This document shows, one piece after another, positions 31,215 to 42,038 of a DNA stretch of 64,000 nucleotides (position 1 is its first letter; every line of letters begins with the position of its first letter). The stretch is from contig JAHLWZ010000424.1 of assembly GCA_020536535.1 (NCBI GenBank), forward strand, positions 59,768 to 123,767, written 5' to 3'. Source of the stretch: Pelomyxa schiedti (Eukaryota > Evosea > Pelobiontida > Pelomyxidae). The notes beneath the pieces are model-generated. The model was given only the letters and a program-made list of their open reading frames with translations, did not search any database and was not told the origin of the DNA. Position numbers and translations under genes: made by a program.

Positions 31215-33767
31215 TCACCGCATGATGATCCTGATGCCATGCAGTTCAGTAGGTGCCATTGGGGATTCATCACTGGGACAGCTTACAAACATGTAGTTGC
31301 GTGGTACTTTCAGAGTAGCACTGAGCCTGTCTATCGAAGCCGGAGTGAATGGAGCCTTGACCAGCAGCACATTGACAGTCACAGTAGGGAACATGGCATC
31401 CAGCATCGCCACTACTTCCACCAGCCGAGGCGGAATCAATTGTGGGTCAGTGTAGAAGTGCACCACAGTCAGGCTGTTTGTTGTCAGTTCGTTGTCATGG
31501 ACGTACTGAACGGCCTTGCGGAGAACATCCAGTTTGTCACTCTTGGCCAGGAATATAACTTCATGGCGCTGGTGGTAAGCTTTCAGTAGAACCCGGTTGA
31601 GAACGCGACCAATTCCGCACGGTATGGATGAAAGCTTGCTGTGCAGGATAATCCTCAGTACGTTGGTGCGGTAGAGCATGAATACAACCACGGAGCAGAC
31701 GCCGGCAAAGTAGAAGGTGAAGTACTTGACTATCTCAGAATCGTGAGCGATGTTTCCGGACAATCCTATGGCAATGCATATGATTCCAAGCAAAGTGATC
31801 GGCCATGGGGAATGAACCAGTCTAGGCAAGTTCCCTCTCTTGTACTTGAGTAAGAAGTTGCTGACTCCAGCAATAATGAGCACAGTTAAAAAGGCCACAG
31901 TATATACACCACTCAGAGCGGTAACATCTCCTTTTGTTAGCAAATAGAGAGAAGAACTCAGCACAAAGAAGCAAATGATAATCCAGTGAAGCGTGTGAAA
32001 ACATGAGTTAGCCTGCAAGAGGAATTGGGGCAAACAGCAGTCACGTGCCAGTCTCTCCCCAAGACCAAGTATTCCAACATAAGCTGTGAGAACAGCACCA
32101 CAGAGCACAATAACTGCATCCACTCCAACCCAAGTTGTTAGCCAGTTGGATCCCGGAGTGGCAGCGGCAAGCAACATGAGAGCGGAGGAAATATTATCTT
32201 CTGTGATGTCTGACAAAGGAACCAATGCCAATAACAAAAATTCAATGACAACGTTTTGAAAAGTCAAGATGACCCAGATGTTACGTAGAACCTTGGGGAA
32301 ACTTCCTGGAGTTTGGCTCTCAACAAAATTGGCAGCACTTTCAAAGCCAGTCACTCCTAACATGGCAGTACTGAAACCGAACCATAGGTCTTTTCCATAA
32401 TGTCCAGAGATAGTCGGTGAGTTCCAATTATCAACGAGCACACCAAATCCATCAGATGCCAAGGCAGCAATACTGAAGCCACATAATATCAGCATCACTA
32501 AGAGATGGTGAAAGAAGATTGCCATGGCAACAAATGCGCTGTCTCGTACACCAAACATGCTCAAGCATGCAAATAGGAAAAGGAAAACGAGAGTCATCCA
32601 AAATCTCGGGCAACCACTGTATATGCCATGTAGGTAGCTTGCACCACTATCCGCACTTACTACAGCTGTTGCAACGTAACTTAGGATAATCAATACTGAG
32701 GAAATAGCGGCAGTGTGCTTGCTGGTAACATTGAGAAGGATATTGTAAACACCACCTAAGTTTATGTCAAAAGAAGGGAAGGTGAGAGAAGACGCCGCAC
32801 CATTTAAAGGCAAAGCAGTGACGACTTCAGAGTAGATGTATCTATAGCAAAACAAAGGCAAGCTAACCAGAGCCAAAGCAATGGGGCTGAGCTTCCCACT
32901 CACAGAAGCACAGAGCCCGCTCGTGTACAGCACGCTACTGGCGCAGTCGTTCCCCGCAATAGCACTGGAGGCCCACTGCCCAATCTTGCCCTCCTCGCCC
33001 CCGCCGCACATCCGCCTCCTCAGCCGGTGGGCGCACTGGGGCACCCGCCCACAGCACCCGGTCCCATTTATAGCTATGGGCGACTCGTCAGCCCCAAACT
33101 CCCCCGCGCCCTCCTCCTCGTCGTCGCCGTCGCCGCCCGCGCCCCCCAGAGGAGCCATTGGGACGGCGCTGCTGAGGGGGACGCCGGCCTCGCCCTTCTT
33201 GTTGGTGTGCTTGTTTCGCTCCCTCACCAGGCCGTTCCTGCAGGTGGTGCCAAAGTCCAGGTGCTGCGCCGTCCCCCTGCTCGCCTGCTCCCACCCGTCT
33301 GGCAGCGAGAACGTGCCTCCGCCGTACGAGTAGTCCAGGTCGTCCGCCCCCGCCCCCGCCCCCGCCCCCGCGCCCACGCCGCCGTACTCCAGCCCCCCGA
33401 GCCCCTCCAGGTCCAGATCCCCGTCGCCCGCTCCAAGCACGCCGCCGCCGGCCGCCCCGGTGGGGTTGCCTAGCCCAATCACGGCAGCAGCCGCAGTCGA
33501 GGGCGTCGCAGCTGGCGCCGCCCCGGTGGCCGTGGCCAGCGCCATCACGGGCCCCGCGGTGCCTGGTGGGCCCCCGGGTGCCGCCGCGGCCGTGGTGGTT
33601 GTGGTGGTGGTCGTGGTGGTCGGGCGGGGGGGCTGGCGCCTTGTGGACTGTATGGCCTCGAGGTAGTATGTGGCCTCGGCGTGCAGCGACTGCGAGAAGA
33701 CCTGCGACAGGGGCAGCTGGTTGCGCGAGGCGCGCACTATGTCGACGCTGGGCCTGCCTCTCTTCAT
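31215..33767 (-). CDS. APC-superfamily amino-acid permease-like transporter
   Basis: Single 850-codon exon from ATG 33767 to a stop at 31215, remarkable in an intron-dense window. Residues 1-55 are polar. About 55-220 are low-complexity Thr, Ala, Gly and Asp/Glu-rich (the GC-rich stretch 33100-33650). From about residue 285 there is a polytopic membrane core: GNDCASSVLYTSGLC begins the first conserved APC segment, and about ten to twelve hydrophobic segments follow (LSPIALALVSLPLFCY, ISSVLIILSYVATAVV, WMTLVFLFLFACLSMFGV, HHLLVMLILCGFSIAALA, ending near VVVFMLYR). GVTGFESAANFVESQ is typical of this superfamily. A C-terminal cytosolic domain of about 150 residues resembles a soluble regulatory domain. 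The substrate cannot be assigned. Confidence 0.8.
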   Translation of the reverse strand: MKRGRPSVDIVRASRNQLPLSQVFSQSLHAEATYYLEAIQSTRRQPPRPTTTTTTTTTTAAAAPGGPPGTAGPVMALATATGAAPAATPSTAAAAVIGLGNPTGAAGGGVLGAGDGDLDLEGLGGLEYGGVGAGAGAGAGADDLDYSYGGGTFSLPDGWEQASRGTAQHLDFGTTCRNGLVRERNKHTNKKGEAGVPLSSAVPMAPLGGAGGDGDDEEEGAGEFGADESPIAINGTGCCGRVPQCAHRLRRRMCGGGEEGKIGQWASSAIAGNDCASSVLYTSGLCASVSGKLSPIALALVSLPLFCYRYIYSEVVTALPLNGAASSLTFPSFDINLGGVYNILLNVTSKHTAAISSVLIILSYVATAVVSADSGASYLHGIYSGCPRFWMTLVFLFLFACLSMFGVRDSAFVAMAIFFHHLLVMLILCGFSIAALASDGFGVLVDNWNSPTISGHYGKDLWFGFSTAMLGVTGFESAANFVESQTPGSFPKVLRNIWVILTFQNVVIEFLLLALVPLSDITEDNISSALMLLAAATPGSNWLTTWVGVDAVIVLCGAVLTAYVGILGLGERLARDCCLPQFLLQANSCFHTLHWIIICFFVLSSSLYLLTKGDVTALSGVYTVAFLTVLIIAGVSNFLLKYKRGNLPRLVHSPWPITLLGIICIAIGLSGNIAHDSEIVKYFTFYFAGVCSVVVFMLYRTNVLRIILHSKLSSIPCGIGRVLNRVLLKAYHQRHEVIFLAKSDKLDVLRKAVQYVHDNELTTNSLTVVHFYTDPQLIPPRLVEVVAMLDAMFPTVTVNVLLVKAPFTPASIDRLSATLKVPRNYMFVSCPSDESPMAPTELHGIRIIMR

Positions 33768-34000
33768 GGTGGTGATGGTGTGTGTTTCGTGTTTGATTGT
33801 TTCTTTCTTGGTTGTGTTTTATTGCTGCTGGCACCAAGAGGATCCAGAGCACCCAGAATGCCCCATTTCGCGCTTCCAAACACTTCGGGGAAAGGCGGAA
33901 AACTTTCGCGCTGATGGGAGACAACTTCTTTTTTCTTCACTAAATCAACATTCCCCCTTGTTTAAGTTTGCTAGGCGTTGCCCAGGATCTTTCCTGAGAC

Positions 34001-35776
34001 CTAGTGGCACATCGAGTTAGCTTCGTTAACGCCAGTTCCTGGACATACTTGTTTGCCAGGTTTATAACTCAATGACAAGGCAGTTGATGCAGACCCATAT
34101 GTGCCTGTTCCTGAGTTGAAGTACAGCTTGCCATCAATTTTAGATATCCATGCATGGTGCGTGTGGCCTTTCCTCAATTTAGATACTATACTTGATGTGG
34201 AAACAACCTAAAACAACACTTTGCAAGCTCGGATCAGCATTTAGGAGCTTTACGGCATATCTACGATGATAAGTGTGGAATGCATTTCCATTTCAGTGTG
34301 TACATACGGATCACAAACTTCAGAGGCTTCCATGGACGCAAAAGTTGGAAACGCTTGTCCAAGGGACACAAGCACGTGATGCTTGACTTTGTCAATTGGA
34401 GGCTCAGACGAGGCTGTCCTAACAGAACCTGGCTCCACATCCGCTTTCAAGATTTCGTGATTGTGCATTCGAACCGTCTGAACTGGATGAACTGTAATTT
34501 AGGGATGTGAAGACACACTGCTTCAAGGTAAATATCATAGATTTCCTTCTAAAGAATTGTTAGTTGTGCGTTTTATTATTGTTAAACTGCACTTACGGCA
34601 GTCATTGTCCGAGGGCCAGAGGGATGTGGCATTTTGATAAGGATCGTACTGGGGTCTTTCCCTCGCCCAAAGTGATTTAGCATTGCAAGTGTGATTGTAC
34701 CAATGATCTCTGGTAGTGTCTTACCGTGATGAATATGGTCATGCATCTCCTGCAATTCTTTAGAGCTAATCAATGAAATTTCCAGAAAACCTGGTGGAAA
34801 GCTTGAATGTAACTATGCACTGGCGGATTCCCTTTGGAATTAATGGGCTCCTCCAAGAAGCATGAATCTACTTTACTAAACAGGTACCCAAATGGAAGCA
34901 TGCCAAAGACTGTTAATTCCTTCTCTTCCGTAACAACGTGATTGAAAAAGTCGTAACTGTGACCATGTTCAAATCTAGTGGATGAAAAGATGAAGTTCTT
35001 TCCAAGTAAGAACTTCTAAACCATCCGCGAAGGAAAATTAACCTCCTTAACAGTCACTTCTACACCCTATTTTGCTTGTCACTTATTGGGTAACCAAGAA
35101 AAAGATAAATTGCACCTCAAAGAACTGTTGTATCTCAATTGGTTTCAAAGTCATGTCATGGTTTCCCATAATATAGACAAACTTGACACCTTCACCCTAT
35201 TGCCAGAAGAATAAAAAGTATTCGAAACTGTATGTGGCATACAGCAAGCTGCCGGATAGTTTCCTTAAATAAAGCACATGCTCCTGGAAGATCGAAGTGA
35301 CCTCCAGCATTCTGCAAAAATTTCTTGGTTTGTGGTGCAATGTTGGGATCTTTTATCGCCTCAGCAGCCGTGAAGGTCTCAATATCATGAATAGATGTAA
35401 AGAGGATGTCCCCTGGCTGGAAGAAAAAAAACCTCAGATGCAAAGTCAAATGACAGAGTCAAGTTACTTGTGCCCAAACGTCAAAAATGTCACCATTCAT
35501 TATCACCAGTCTATTTGCTCTGCTCCTTTACCGCAATTTGGCATGATTCCACATAAACAACAACCAAACAAACAAACACAAGGAGGACACATGCCATGCG
35601 CACCTTGCAGATACAGACCACGCCAGTATGTATGACCTCCACACGTTGATCCTCTCAGTGGGTGTTGGATACCAACCCTTCTTGTTCTTGAACGGGAATG
35701 CACCGAGGTGCAGGTCACTGAACACAAACACCGCCGCGTCTTGGTCGCTCTCAAGCCCGCTCCCGCTGTTACCCAT
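34001..35776 (-). CDS. Calcineurin-like metallophosphoesterase, N-myristoylation-type start
   Basis: Minus-strand, multi-exon. Starts MGNSGSGLE at ATG 35776 and carries all metal-binding blocks of the family in order: VFVFSDLHLG (D-x-H), LVIMNGDIFDVWAQ (GDxxD, about 35465-35510), VKFVYIMGNHDM (GNHD, about 35160-35190), RFEHGHSYDFF (about 34955-34985) and KGHTHHAWISKIDG (GHxH, about 34125-34175). The stop is at 34001. The complete set of ligands suggests an active two-metal phosphohydrolase. The substrate is unknown; the closest layouts I can think of are protist SDLHLG-type cytosolic phosphoesterases. Myristoylation would place it on membranes. Its 3' end is 234 bp from the permease start. 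Confidence 0.85.
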
Positions 35777-36096
35777 TCTTTTTCTGGTTCGTTGTTTATT
35801 CTCAAGAATTTTGTTCCATCATCCCGTGTTTGGTAAGGCCAAATGTTACAATGTCATTAAAATGGACCAGATCTGGACCGATTTCCCAGCTCACTTTCGG
35901 AGTTTAATCTCGCAGGTGAAAATGTGGTTTGTGCGAAGAGGGCCGCGATCTGGCGGTTGGTGCATACATAAGTGATAAGTATCCCTATTATTATTCAAGA
36001 TCAGTGGCGTTGGGGAATCGTTCATCTGAATCGCCAGGCCATACACTTGAAATGCTGAGCCCGAATCTGGGTTCCTTGAGCCATCTCTGACATTTG
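35777..36096. other. Spacer without recognised gene
   Basis: 320 bp between the MFS carrier stop and the phosphoesterase start, both minus. It presumably holds the phosphoesterase promoter. No repeats or RNA genes were seen. Confidence 0.35.
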
Positions 36097-37917
36097 TCAT
36101 GGGATTTGTGATTTGCGCCTCCAGTGGATACAAATGACTGGGATAATGAGCAGCCCGAGGAAGACAACGAGTTGAATGCAGTCATAGGAAAGAAACCCAT
36201 TGTTGCTCCGAGCTACCATAGTCGCTAGTCCATACTGCGCACAGGTCACAGCACCAACTATCGTGTTGAGCACTGCGTTGAGCATGCCGTAGTTCTTATA
36301 TCCGAACCTTGGTGTAAAGTTAAGATACTCACTCATCAGAATTCTGAACAGCTGGATACGCACCACTTGAAGAAAATGGCACCGATTGATGACCAGAAGA
36401 GGGTCCGCCAGACGCTGAACAGTACAAACACCGCAATGAGGATGGCGATAGTGTCAACCTGTTCTATGGAGAAGCACATAAGAGAAAATGATACAGACAC
36501 AATAAACGAGCCACAAAATCCCTGTACAAGTGAGAATTTGGATATTTGTTTAAGGGTACCTGAAAAAGGAATGAATTATTGTACCAGCCAACAGGTAATG
36601 CCAGAGCAACTTGAAGTGAGGGAAATATAATCCCCCAAAGAGTCAGCGAAAGTGATTGATATTGAGAATCTAGTAGTTCTATCCTCATCCCAAGAGTACT
36701 GATAAAAGAACTGTGAATGGCGTTAATTTATATTGCCAGTGACTTACATTCAGAATACCTAAAAAATAGAGTATTCAGTGATAAGGCAACAGTGATGGTA
36801 ATGAACTGTTTTGAAGAAAAAAGTTCCCTCAAAGAACAGTCAATCAAAGTGTACCCTTTAGAAACTTTTGTGTCTGGGGTGGACCCATCAGGGTCTCCAG
36901 ATTTGTCAAGTAGATTCGCTGCCTGGGAGTGTTAATGTTATCAGGTAGATTCATCGGAGGAAAATTGACCTGCACTTGAAGTTCCACGTTATTGGCTTTT
37001 GTGTGGTTTTCAGACTGCTTGGGCCAAAGAATTATGAATACCAGAACAAATAATGGTACAATGAGATAGCCAAGAAATATGAAACTTAGGGAAACTCCAG
37101 TGGCTTTGACAATCAGCTAAAAAGAGCTGAGGTTTAGCTGTTGAGAGAAGAAAAAAAAAACGCTTACAGAAAACCAGAAGAATACTAGCGGCCCAGAATT
37201 ACAGGATGCAACCCAAATGCTTACAACAGTAGGTTGGAGGCGACCATGGAAAAGACATGCACGGCTAAAAAAAGACAATCCCATAACATTGCCTCCGAAC
37301 CCCATCAGAGAGTATCCAATCACCAATGCCCAGACTGCGGGAGGATTTATTTTCTGCCCATAGAGAAGAGGCTTCTTGTACGTGTTTCCAAAGATAGGGC
37401 AAAAATCACTGTTCCAATAATAAGCATCACTGTTCCAGTCAAGCACAACAACCTTGCCCCAATTTTATCGAGCAAAATACTACGAACTAGAAATTAGGTT
37501 GTTTGGCATAATTTAGGGAAAAAAGGAGGAAGGAAATCAACCCAGCAGGTAACGTTGAAGCCATAGAAGTAAAAGTTGCTACCGTGAAGACAAGATTGAC
37601 GCGCAGTGACAACTGCGGTATTCCACATGATTCACTTTGTGCTGTCTCCGAAGTCTCAGAAGCAGAGCAGCTTCCACCCTCATAGAAGTAATACAGAAGA
37701 GGAGCAAGTGATGCCCACCCATATATTATTGCATTGCTGGTGGGTCACCGTTATTTATATGAGGCAACAAAAAAAAAAAAAAAAGATACCACAAGTGTAT
37801 GAAAGTCGTGAGACATAGGAATACAACAAAGAGTTGTCCACGTCCTCGTATTTCAACACCGCCGTTTTTTTTCAAGGTTGCCCTGAAACCACGCAATCGC
37901 GCAGACACGCCTTCCAT
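36097..37917 (-). CDS. Major facilitator superfamily transporter, SLC43-like
   Basis: Start ATG 37917: MEGVSARLRGFRA, then RGQLFVVFLCLTTFIHL as TM1. An intron with a T-run (37727-37800) leads to AIIYGWASLAPLLYYFYEGG. Later exons read LRVNLVFTVATFTSMASTLPAG, PAVWALVIGYSLMGFGGNVM, PTVVSIWVASCNSGPLVFFWF, LSLTLWGIIFPSLQVALALP and, near the end, FGYKNYGMLNAVLNTIVGA with LVVFLGLLIIPVICIHWRR before the stop at 36097. The YGW-SL motif, long central loop and TM pattern fit SLC43/LAT3-type facilitators of neutral amino acids. Substrate not provable here. At least six introns. Confidence 0.72.
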
Positions 37918-38125
37918 CTATCAAATCGGTGACAAAATTTTCTGAAACGGAAATCTTGATTTGAGATGGTGTACACTTGGAACAATGTTTCATCAGTTCC
38001 AAAAGAATTGTACGAGATATGATGCATAGGGGTAGTGATAGGGCAAATACTGAGAAGTACCATTAGGGAGGTTGGTTTGGTGAGCTGGTAATGCATATAG
38101 ATGGCAGTGAGATTGTCATCCCGCG

Positions 38126-40285
38126 TCATGAATCGGTTTTTGAGGAGCCTTTTGAGGGTGGAGAGTGAACTCTGCTTATGATTGCAGAAACTGCACTGGA
38201 TGCATCTGATGCGGCCGTGGCAGCAGTGGATGGTACCTTGGACAGCCGGTTGACTATCACCTTGCCTCCCGCAACCAGTTGCCATGACAGCCTCGTTGGA
38301 GTGCTTGTGCTTGTGCTTGTGCTTGTGCTTGTGCTTGTGCTTGTGCTTGTGCTTGTGCTTGTGCTTGTGCTTGTGCTTGTGCTTGCGGAAACGGATGATG
38401 TTGGTGTGAGGGTTGATGTTAATGTTGGCTCTTGTTGTGTTATGATTTCGGTTGGTGTTGGACTTGGTTTGCTGGGGGTTTGTGGGGCTTCGGGTGAGGC
38501 TTCAGCTACTGCTGAATTTTGAGGATCGGGGCATGAATGGGGTTGTGGCGGTAGTTGTGACTGTGGCTGTGGTGTTTTCAAAAGTTCCTCTGGTTGCAAG
38601 AGGGAAATGTATGAAAGAGCGGTCTGAAATGTGATAAGAAGGTAACCCTGCTCGTCACATAGGTCTTCCTGCGGGAGGAAATGTTCAATGTATTTGGCAC
38701 CTAGTTCTTTGAGTGGATATCGAAGTTGTGGTTTCCATACAACTGGCAGCGTGGATAATGCCTGATTTGAGAAGGACATAAGAAAATAAGGGCAAGAAAT
38801 CATCAGCACCTCTATAAGGTTGAGGGATGCAGGAGTAGGGGAGCAGGGTACATTTCCAGTGATGGGCGAGGAGTCCGAGAACTCCAGAAATCGCTTATAC
38901 AGTGAGAAATACTCTTTCCAACTGTTATTAGACATTGGACTTTCTCCCAAGGGGTCTTACAAGACTCTATTTGTTGCGCTTCTATAGGGAGGTTAAGTAT
39001 TTGGTATCAAATCACAAGTATTGCAAATGTTCTGGATTAACACTGACCTTGAATTGCCCGACAATAGGGGACTAAGGCAAAGTGCATTCGCCCCTTTGTA
39101 CGAGTGAGTGTGAGCACATTTAAAAAAAAACGTACTTCACTTAAATGAAACTGAGAGGGAATGTTAAAGTGCGCGGGTGTGATAGATTTGAACAATTTCA
39201 CTTGTTTCATAAAGTGGTTATCTTCTTCCACATACTACAATGGTTAATCAGTGATGAAACGAGATTCATGTACTTTGGCACAGTAGCGCGGCCACAAAGT
39301 GTCATGCAGGCGATAAAAAATTAGTTCTAACATCGCGCGCTCGACGAATTCTGGGCATGTTGAGTTCAGTGCACTGTACAAGCCAGATAGAGCAAGTTGC
39401 GCCATGTGAGCTTTTTTTTGGAAATGTGAAAAACTGTGTCCCTGTAGAAGAGAGACTTGCCACAAGAAGCAGATACAAGGTCAGAGATAGTTGCCGCGTT
39501 TTCTACAATGTCAGTGCTAACTGTTGCTGCAACGGACACAGATAACTGCGCCAAAGAGGCGGTAAGGGGAGAGAAAAGAGGGTGTTTCTTATTCCTTGTA
39601 GTGCTAAGTAAAATATGTGGTGAATATACACATACTGCAAAATTTGTTCAAAGTGATGGATGAAGTCAGATAAGTTAGGAGGGGAATCCTTGGCACATTT
39701 TACCCAACTTCGACTCCAGTCTTGCGCCTGTGAATTTAAGATACCAAAATCAGATTTGGTGACACACCTCCTTTTCTTCTTTGAACTTTTGCACTTTTTC
39801 ATGAAGAATTTGAAAGTCATTTCGAATTTCCTATCAGGATCTAATTACATAATACAGAAGAGAAGGAATCTTACTGTCCGAAGATTTGGGAGATGTATTT
39901 TCGATAATCTCTTGTAGGCATTATATTTTGTTTCATCAGGCTCCGCGATGGTGGCCCCTTTCCTAGTTCCAGGAGCCAGGGAAGAGAGTCTATGCGCAAG
40001 TGGTAATGTTGTCAATTTCTTGGCTGTAGTGTTACAGCGTCCTGCAAATCCTGACAACGCCGCAGATACTCCCGATAATCTCCCATTGTGGGTTTCCACA
40101 GCAGGACATGTGGGCGTTGCTGTGATTTGCGTCGAAGTAGTTGTAGGTGTGTCAATTGATGTCTCAGAAGTTAATATTGTTGACAGTGCTTCAGCAGTGG
40201 CGTTGCATGTAGATGTCAATTGGAAAACCGAATCATTTGTGTAATCTTCATAAACAATAAATGGAGACTCGTAAGTCGAAGCCAT
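38126..40285 (-). CDS. VPS9-domain protein (Rab5-family guanine nucleotide exchange factor)
   Basis: N-terminus MASTYESPFIVYEDYTNDSV (ATG 40285; an upstream in-frame ATG at 40390 would add a hydrophobic stretch). A helical, BAR-like region follows (ISDLVSASCGKSLFYRDTVF, AQLALSGLYSALNST). The C-terminal half reads as a VPS9 domain across short introns: AMLELIFYRLHDTLWPRYC, TPWEKVQCLITVGKSISHC, the key GADDFLPLFSYVLLKSG (the D/P pair that binds Rab), then KLGAKYIEHFLP and DEQGYLLITFQTALSYI. The introns at about 38822-38854 and 38715-38752 restore the frame. A Ser-Thr run encoded by a hexanucleotide repeat sits near the C-terminus. It probably activates Rab5-like GTPases on endosomes. Confidence 0.75.
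38297..38384. repeat. Hexanucleotide (GTGCTT)n microsatellite in coding sequence
   Basis: About 14-15 perfect tandem copies, encoding alternating Ser-Thr on the minus strand in the VPS9 protein. In-frame length variation is expected. Confidence 0.9.
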
Positions 40286-40747
40286 TCCATTAATGGAGTA
40301 ACTTTCTGTTTTATTTGGATTGGTGTTAATGTGTGTCGGTAATATCTTGATTAGAACCGCACATATTAAACAAAATACTAAAGAAACCATTGGTACTATC
40401 TGCAGGAGTTACAACTGATGATTTCTTTGTATTAGTTTCCTCAATGTGTACCGTTCTGTGCCAAAATAACCATTATTTGAAGAAAAGACCAAGTTGGCGT
40501 GCACACGGTGCGTCAATTGGGATCTCCGCGTGGTTTGGTGAACACTATAAAAATAAAAAGATAAGGCGGTGTTTGTTGCTTTCCCCTGGCGAAGGGAAAC
40601 ATAAGATGAGAAATACAACAACGCGCACCATGTGGTGATTACACGTGGCTCAGACTCTGGCCAAAAAGGCCGTTCAGTAATTTCAACGACTTCAACGCAA
40701 CTTGAAAAAAGTGATTGCCAATCACTTTTAGCCGAATTTTTTCTCTG
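40286..40747. promoter_or_regulatory. Divergent promoter region with three palindromes
   Basis: Spacer between the VPS9 gene (minus) and the CDP-alcohol transferase (plus). It contains caccatgtggtg (40626-40637), ggcc-aaaaa-ggcc (40659-40671) and a 10-bp perfect inverted repeat aaaagtgatt/aatcactttt with a 3-nt loop (40707-40729), only 18 bp before the ATG at 40748. These could be dimeric transcription-factor sites or 5'-UTR hairpins. Confidence 0.45.
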
Positions 40748-41887
40748 ATGATTGGGGCTTTGGCGTGCGGCGCCGTGCTGCCCGCGGGTGGAGTTTTGGG
40801 TCCGTGCTATTATGGTTGTAGCACCCATAAGTGGGTTCATCGTCGGTGCCTCGCCAACGGGTCACACGAGGTTGGTCCTCGCACTGAGCGTCGCCGTCGT
40901 CGGGTCGTGTTGGATTTGGATCTGGTGGCGCCTGGGGAGGCGCGAAATATACAGGGAATTCCGCCCGAGTGGCGGGTGGCGACTTTGCCCAACTTGATGA
41001 CTGGGATAAGAGCCGCGTGCTGCTACCCGCTTGCCAGGTGCATTATGGGACGGCGGTATGCTGCTGCAACTGCTATTCTCGGGGCTGCTGCGGCCCTCGA
41101 TGTGGTGCGTTTTGTAGCGGCGTTATTTGTGAAGCAATTCTCACTTATGGGTTGTAACGGCATCTGATTCTTTTGTAAGGCAGATGGATTTGTGGCTCGT
41201 CATTTTCACCAAACGAGTGCAATTGGCTCAATTATGGACCCACTGTATGCTATTTATGGATTACTCTACTCTACTCTACTCTACTCTACTCTACTCTACT
41301 CTACTCTACTCTACTCTACTCTACTCTACTCTACTCTACTCTACTCTACTCTACTCTACTCTACTCTACTCTACTCTACTCTACTTTACTTGTGTTTTGC
41401 TTTTATGATATAGCTTCTTACCTGAAAACCAGAGCTGACAAAATGCTTATGGTAACAACTGCCTTTTGCTTGTCAAGGAACAATATATTCCCAAGTCTGT
41501 CATTCTATGTTGGTCTCAAAGAGATGCTCTGACGTGGTTATTAGAGAAACTCACTGCGCTCATTGCAGCACGAGAAGTATCTCTCATATGTGGTGGTGCA
41601 TTATTAGGGTTGAGGAAAGCAAGGTCCTGCAGACAGGGAACCCCTTTGCAACGCCAAGTCATCCGCATCAGGCCAAGCTGGACTGGAAAGGTAATTTCTC
41701 ACATACAAAAACCACCCAACTGGTTACTTCTGTTAACAAAGAACAGTTGAGCATGGCACTCCAAGTGCTATTGGGGACTTCAACTTTGATTTCTCAAGCG
41801 GCTCCTACCTCTGGTTTAAGACAATACCTTACAAGGTGCTTGCCATTATTAAGGTACTTGTTCACTTCAGAAAAACCGAAACGGTAA
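40748..41887 (+). CDS. CDP-alcohol phosphatidyltransferase, cardiolipin-synthase-like
   Basis: Start ATG 40748. A leader rich in Arg with a hydrophobic start could be an organelle-targeting sequence. The conserved LPNLMTGIRAACCYPLARC opens the membrane domain. An intron (about 41104-41180) then joins ALD to ADGFVARHFHQTSAIGSIMD. A second intron, containing the CTACT repeat (41245-41430), joins in phase to LADKMLM. Together this gives the signature DG-x2-AR-x8-G-x3-D-x3-D. Next come IPKSVILCWSQRDALTW and RPSWTGKVISHIQ, the spacing seen in eukaryotic-type cardiolipin synthase. The stop is at 41885-41887. It forms a phospholipid from a CDP-diacylglycerol donor; phosphatidylglycerophosphate synthase is the alternative. 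Confidence 0.8.
41262..41387. repeat. (CTACT)n pentanucleotide array inside an intron
   Basis: About 25 uninterrupted 5-bp units, with one variant at the right end. It lies between the donor gtatgc at 41245 and the acceptor near 41430, so it is intronic in the cardiolipin-synthase-like gene. The apparent STLLY reading frames over it are not real proteins. Confidence 0.95.
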
Positions 41888-42038
41888 TTTCACAACCAGG
41901 CTTATGACTGGTGGCAGTGTTCTTTTGAGCTTTGCGGAGTACTCCAAATTCTTTGTGCAAGAATTACTGGAGATTTAATCGGACAAAACATACTTCCGTT
42001 TTTCGCTTCAAACCAACAGTACTGTGTGTCTTGACAAG

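Noticed and set aside
33027-33924. GC-rich frames on both strands over the permease leader
   Set aside because: Low-complexity shadows of the real 850-codon frame; no similarity or start context.
41184-41413. Two plus-strand frames repeating S-T-L-L-Y
   Set aside because: They are translations of the CTACT array, which is intronic.
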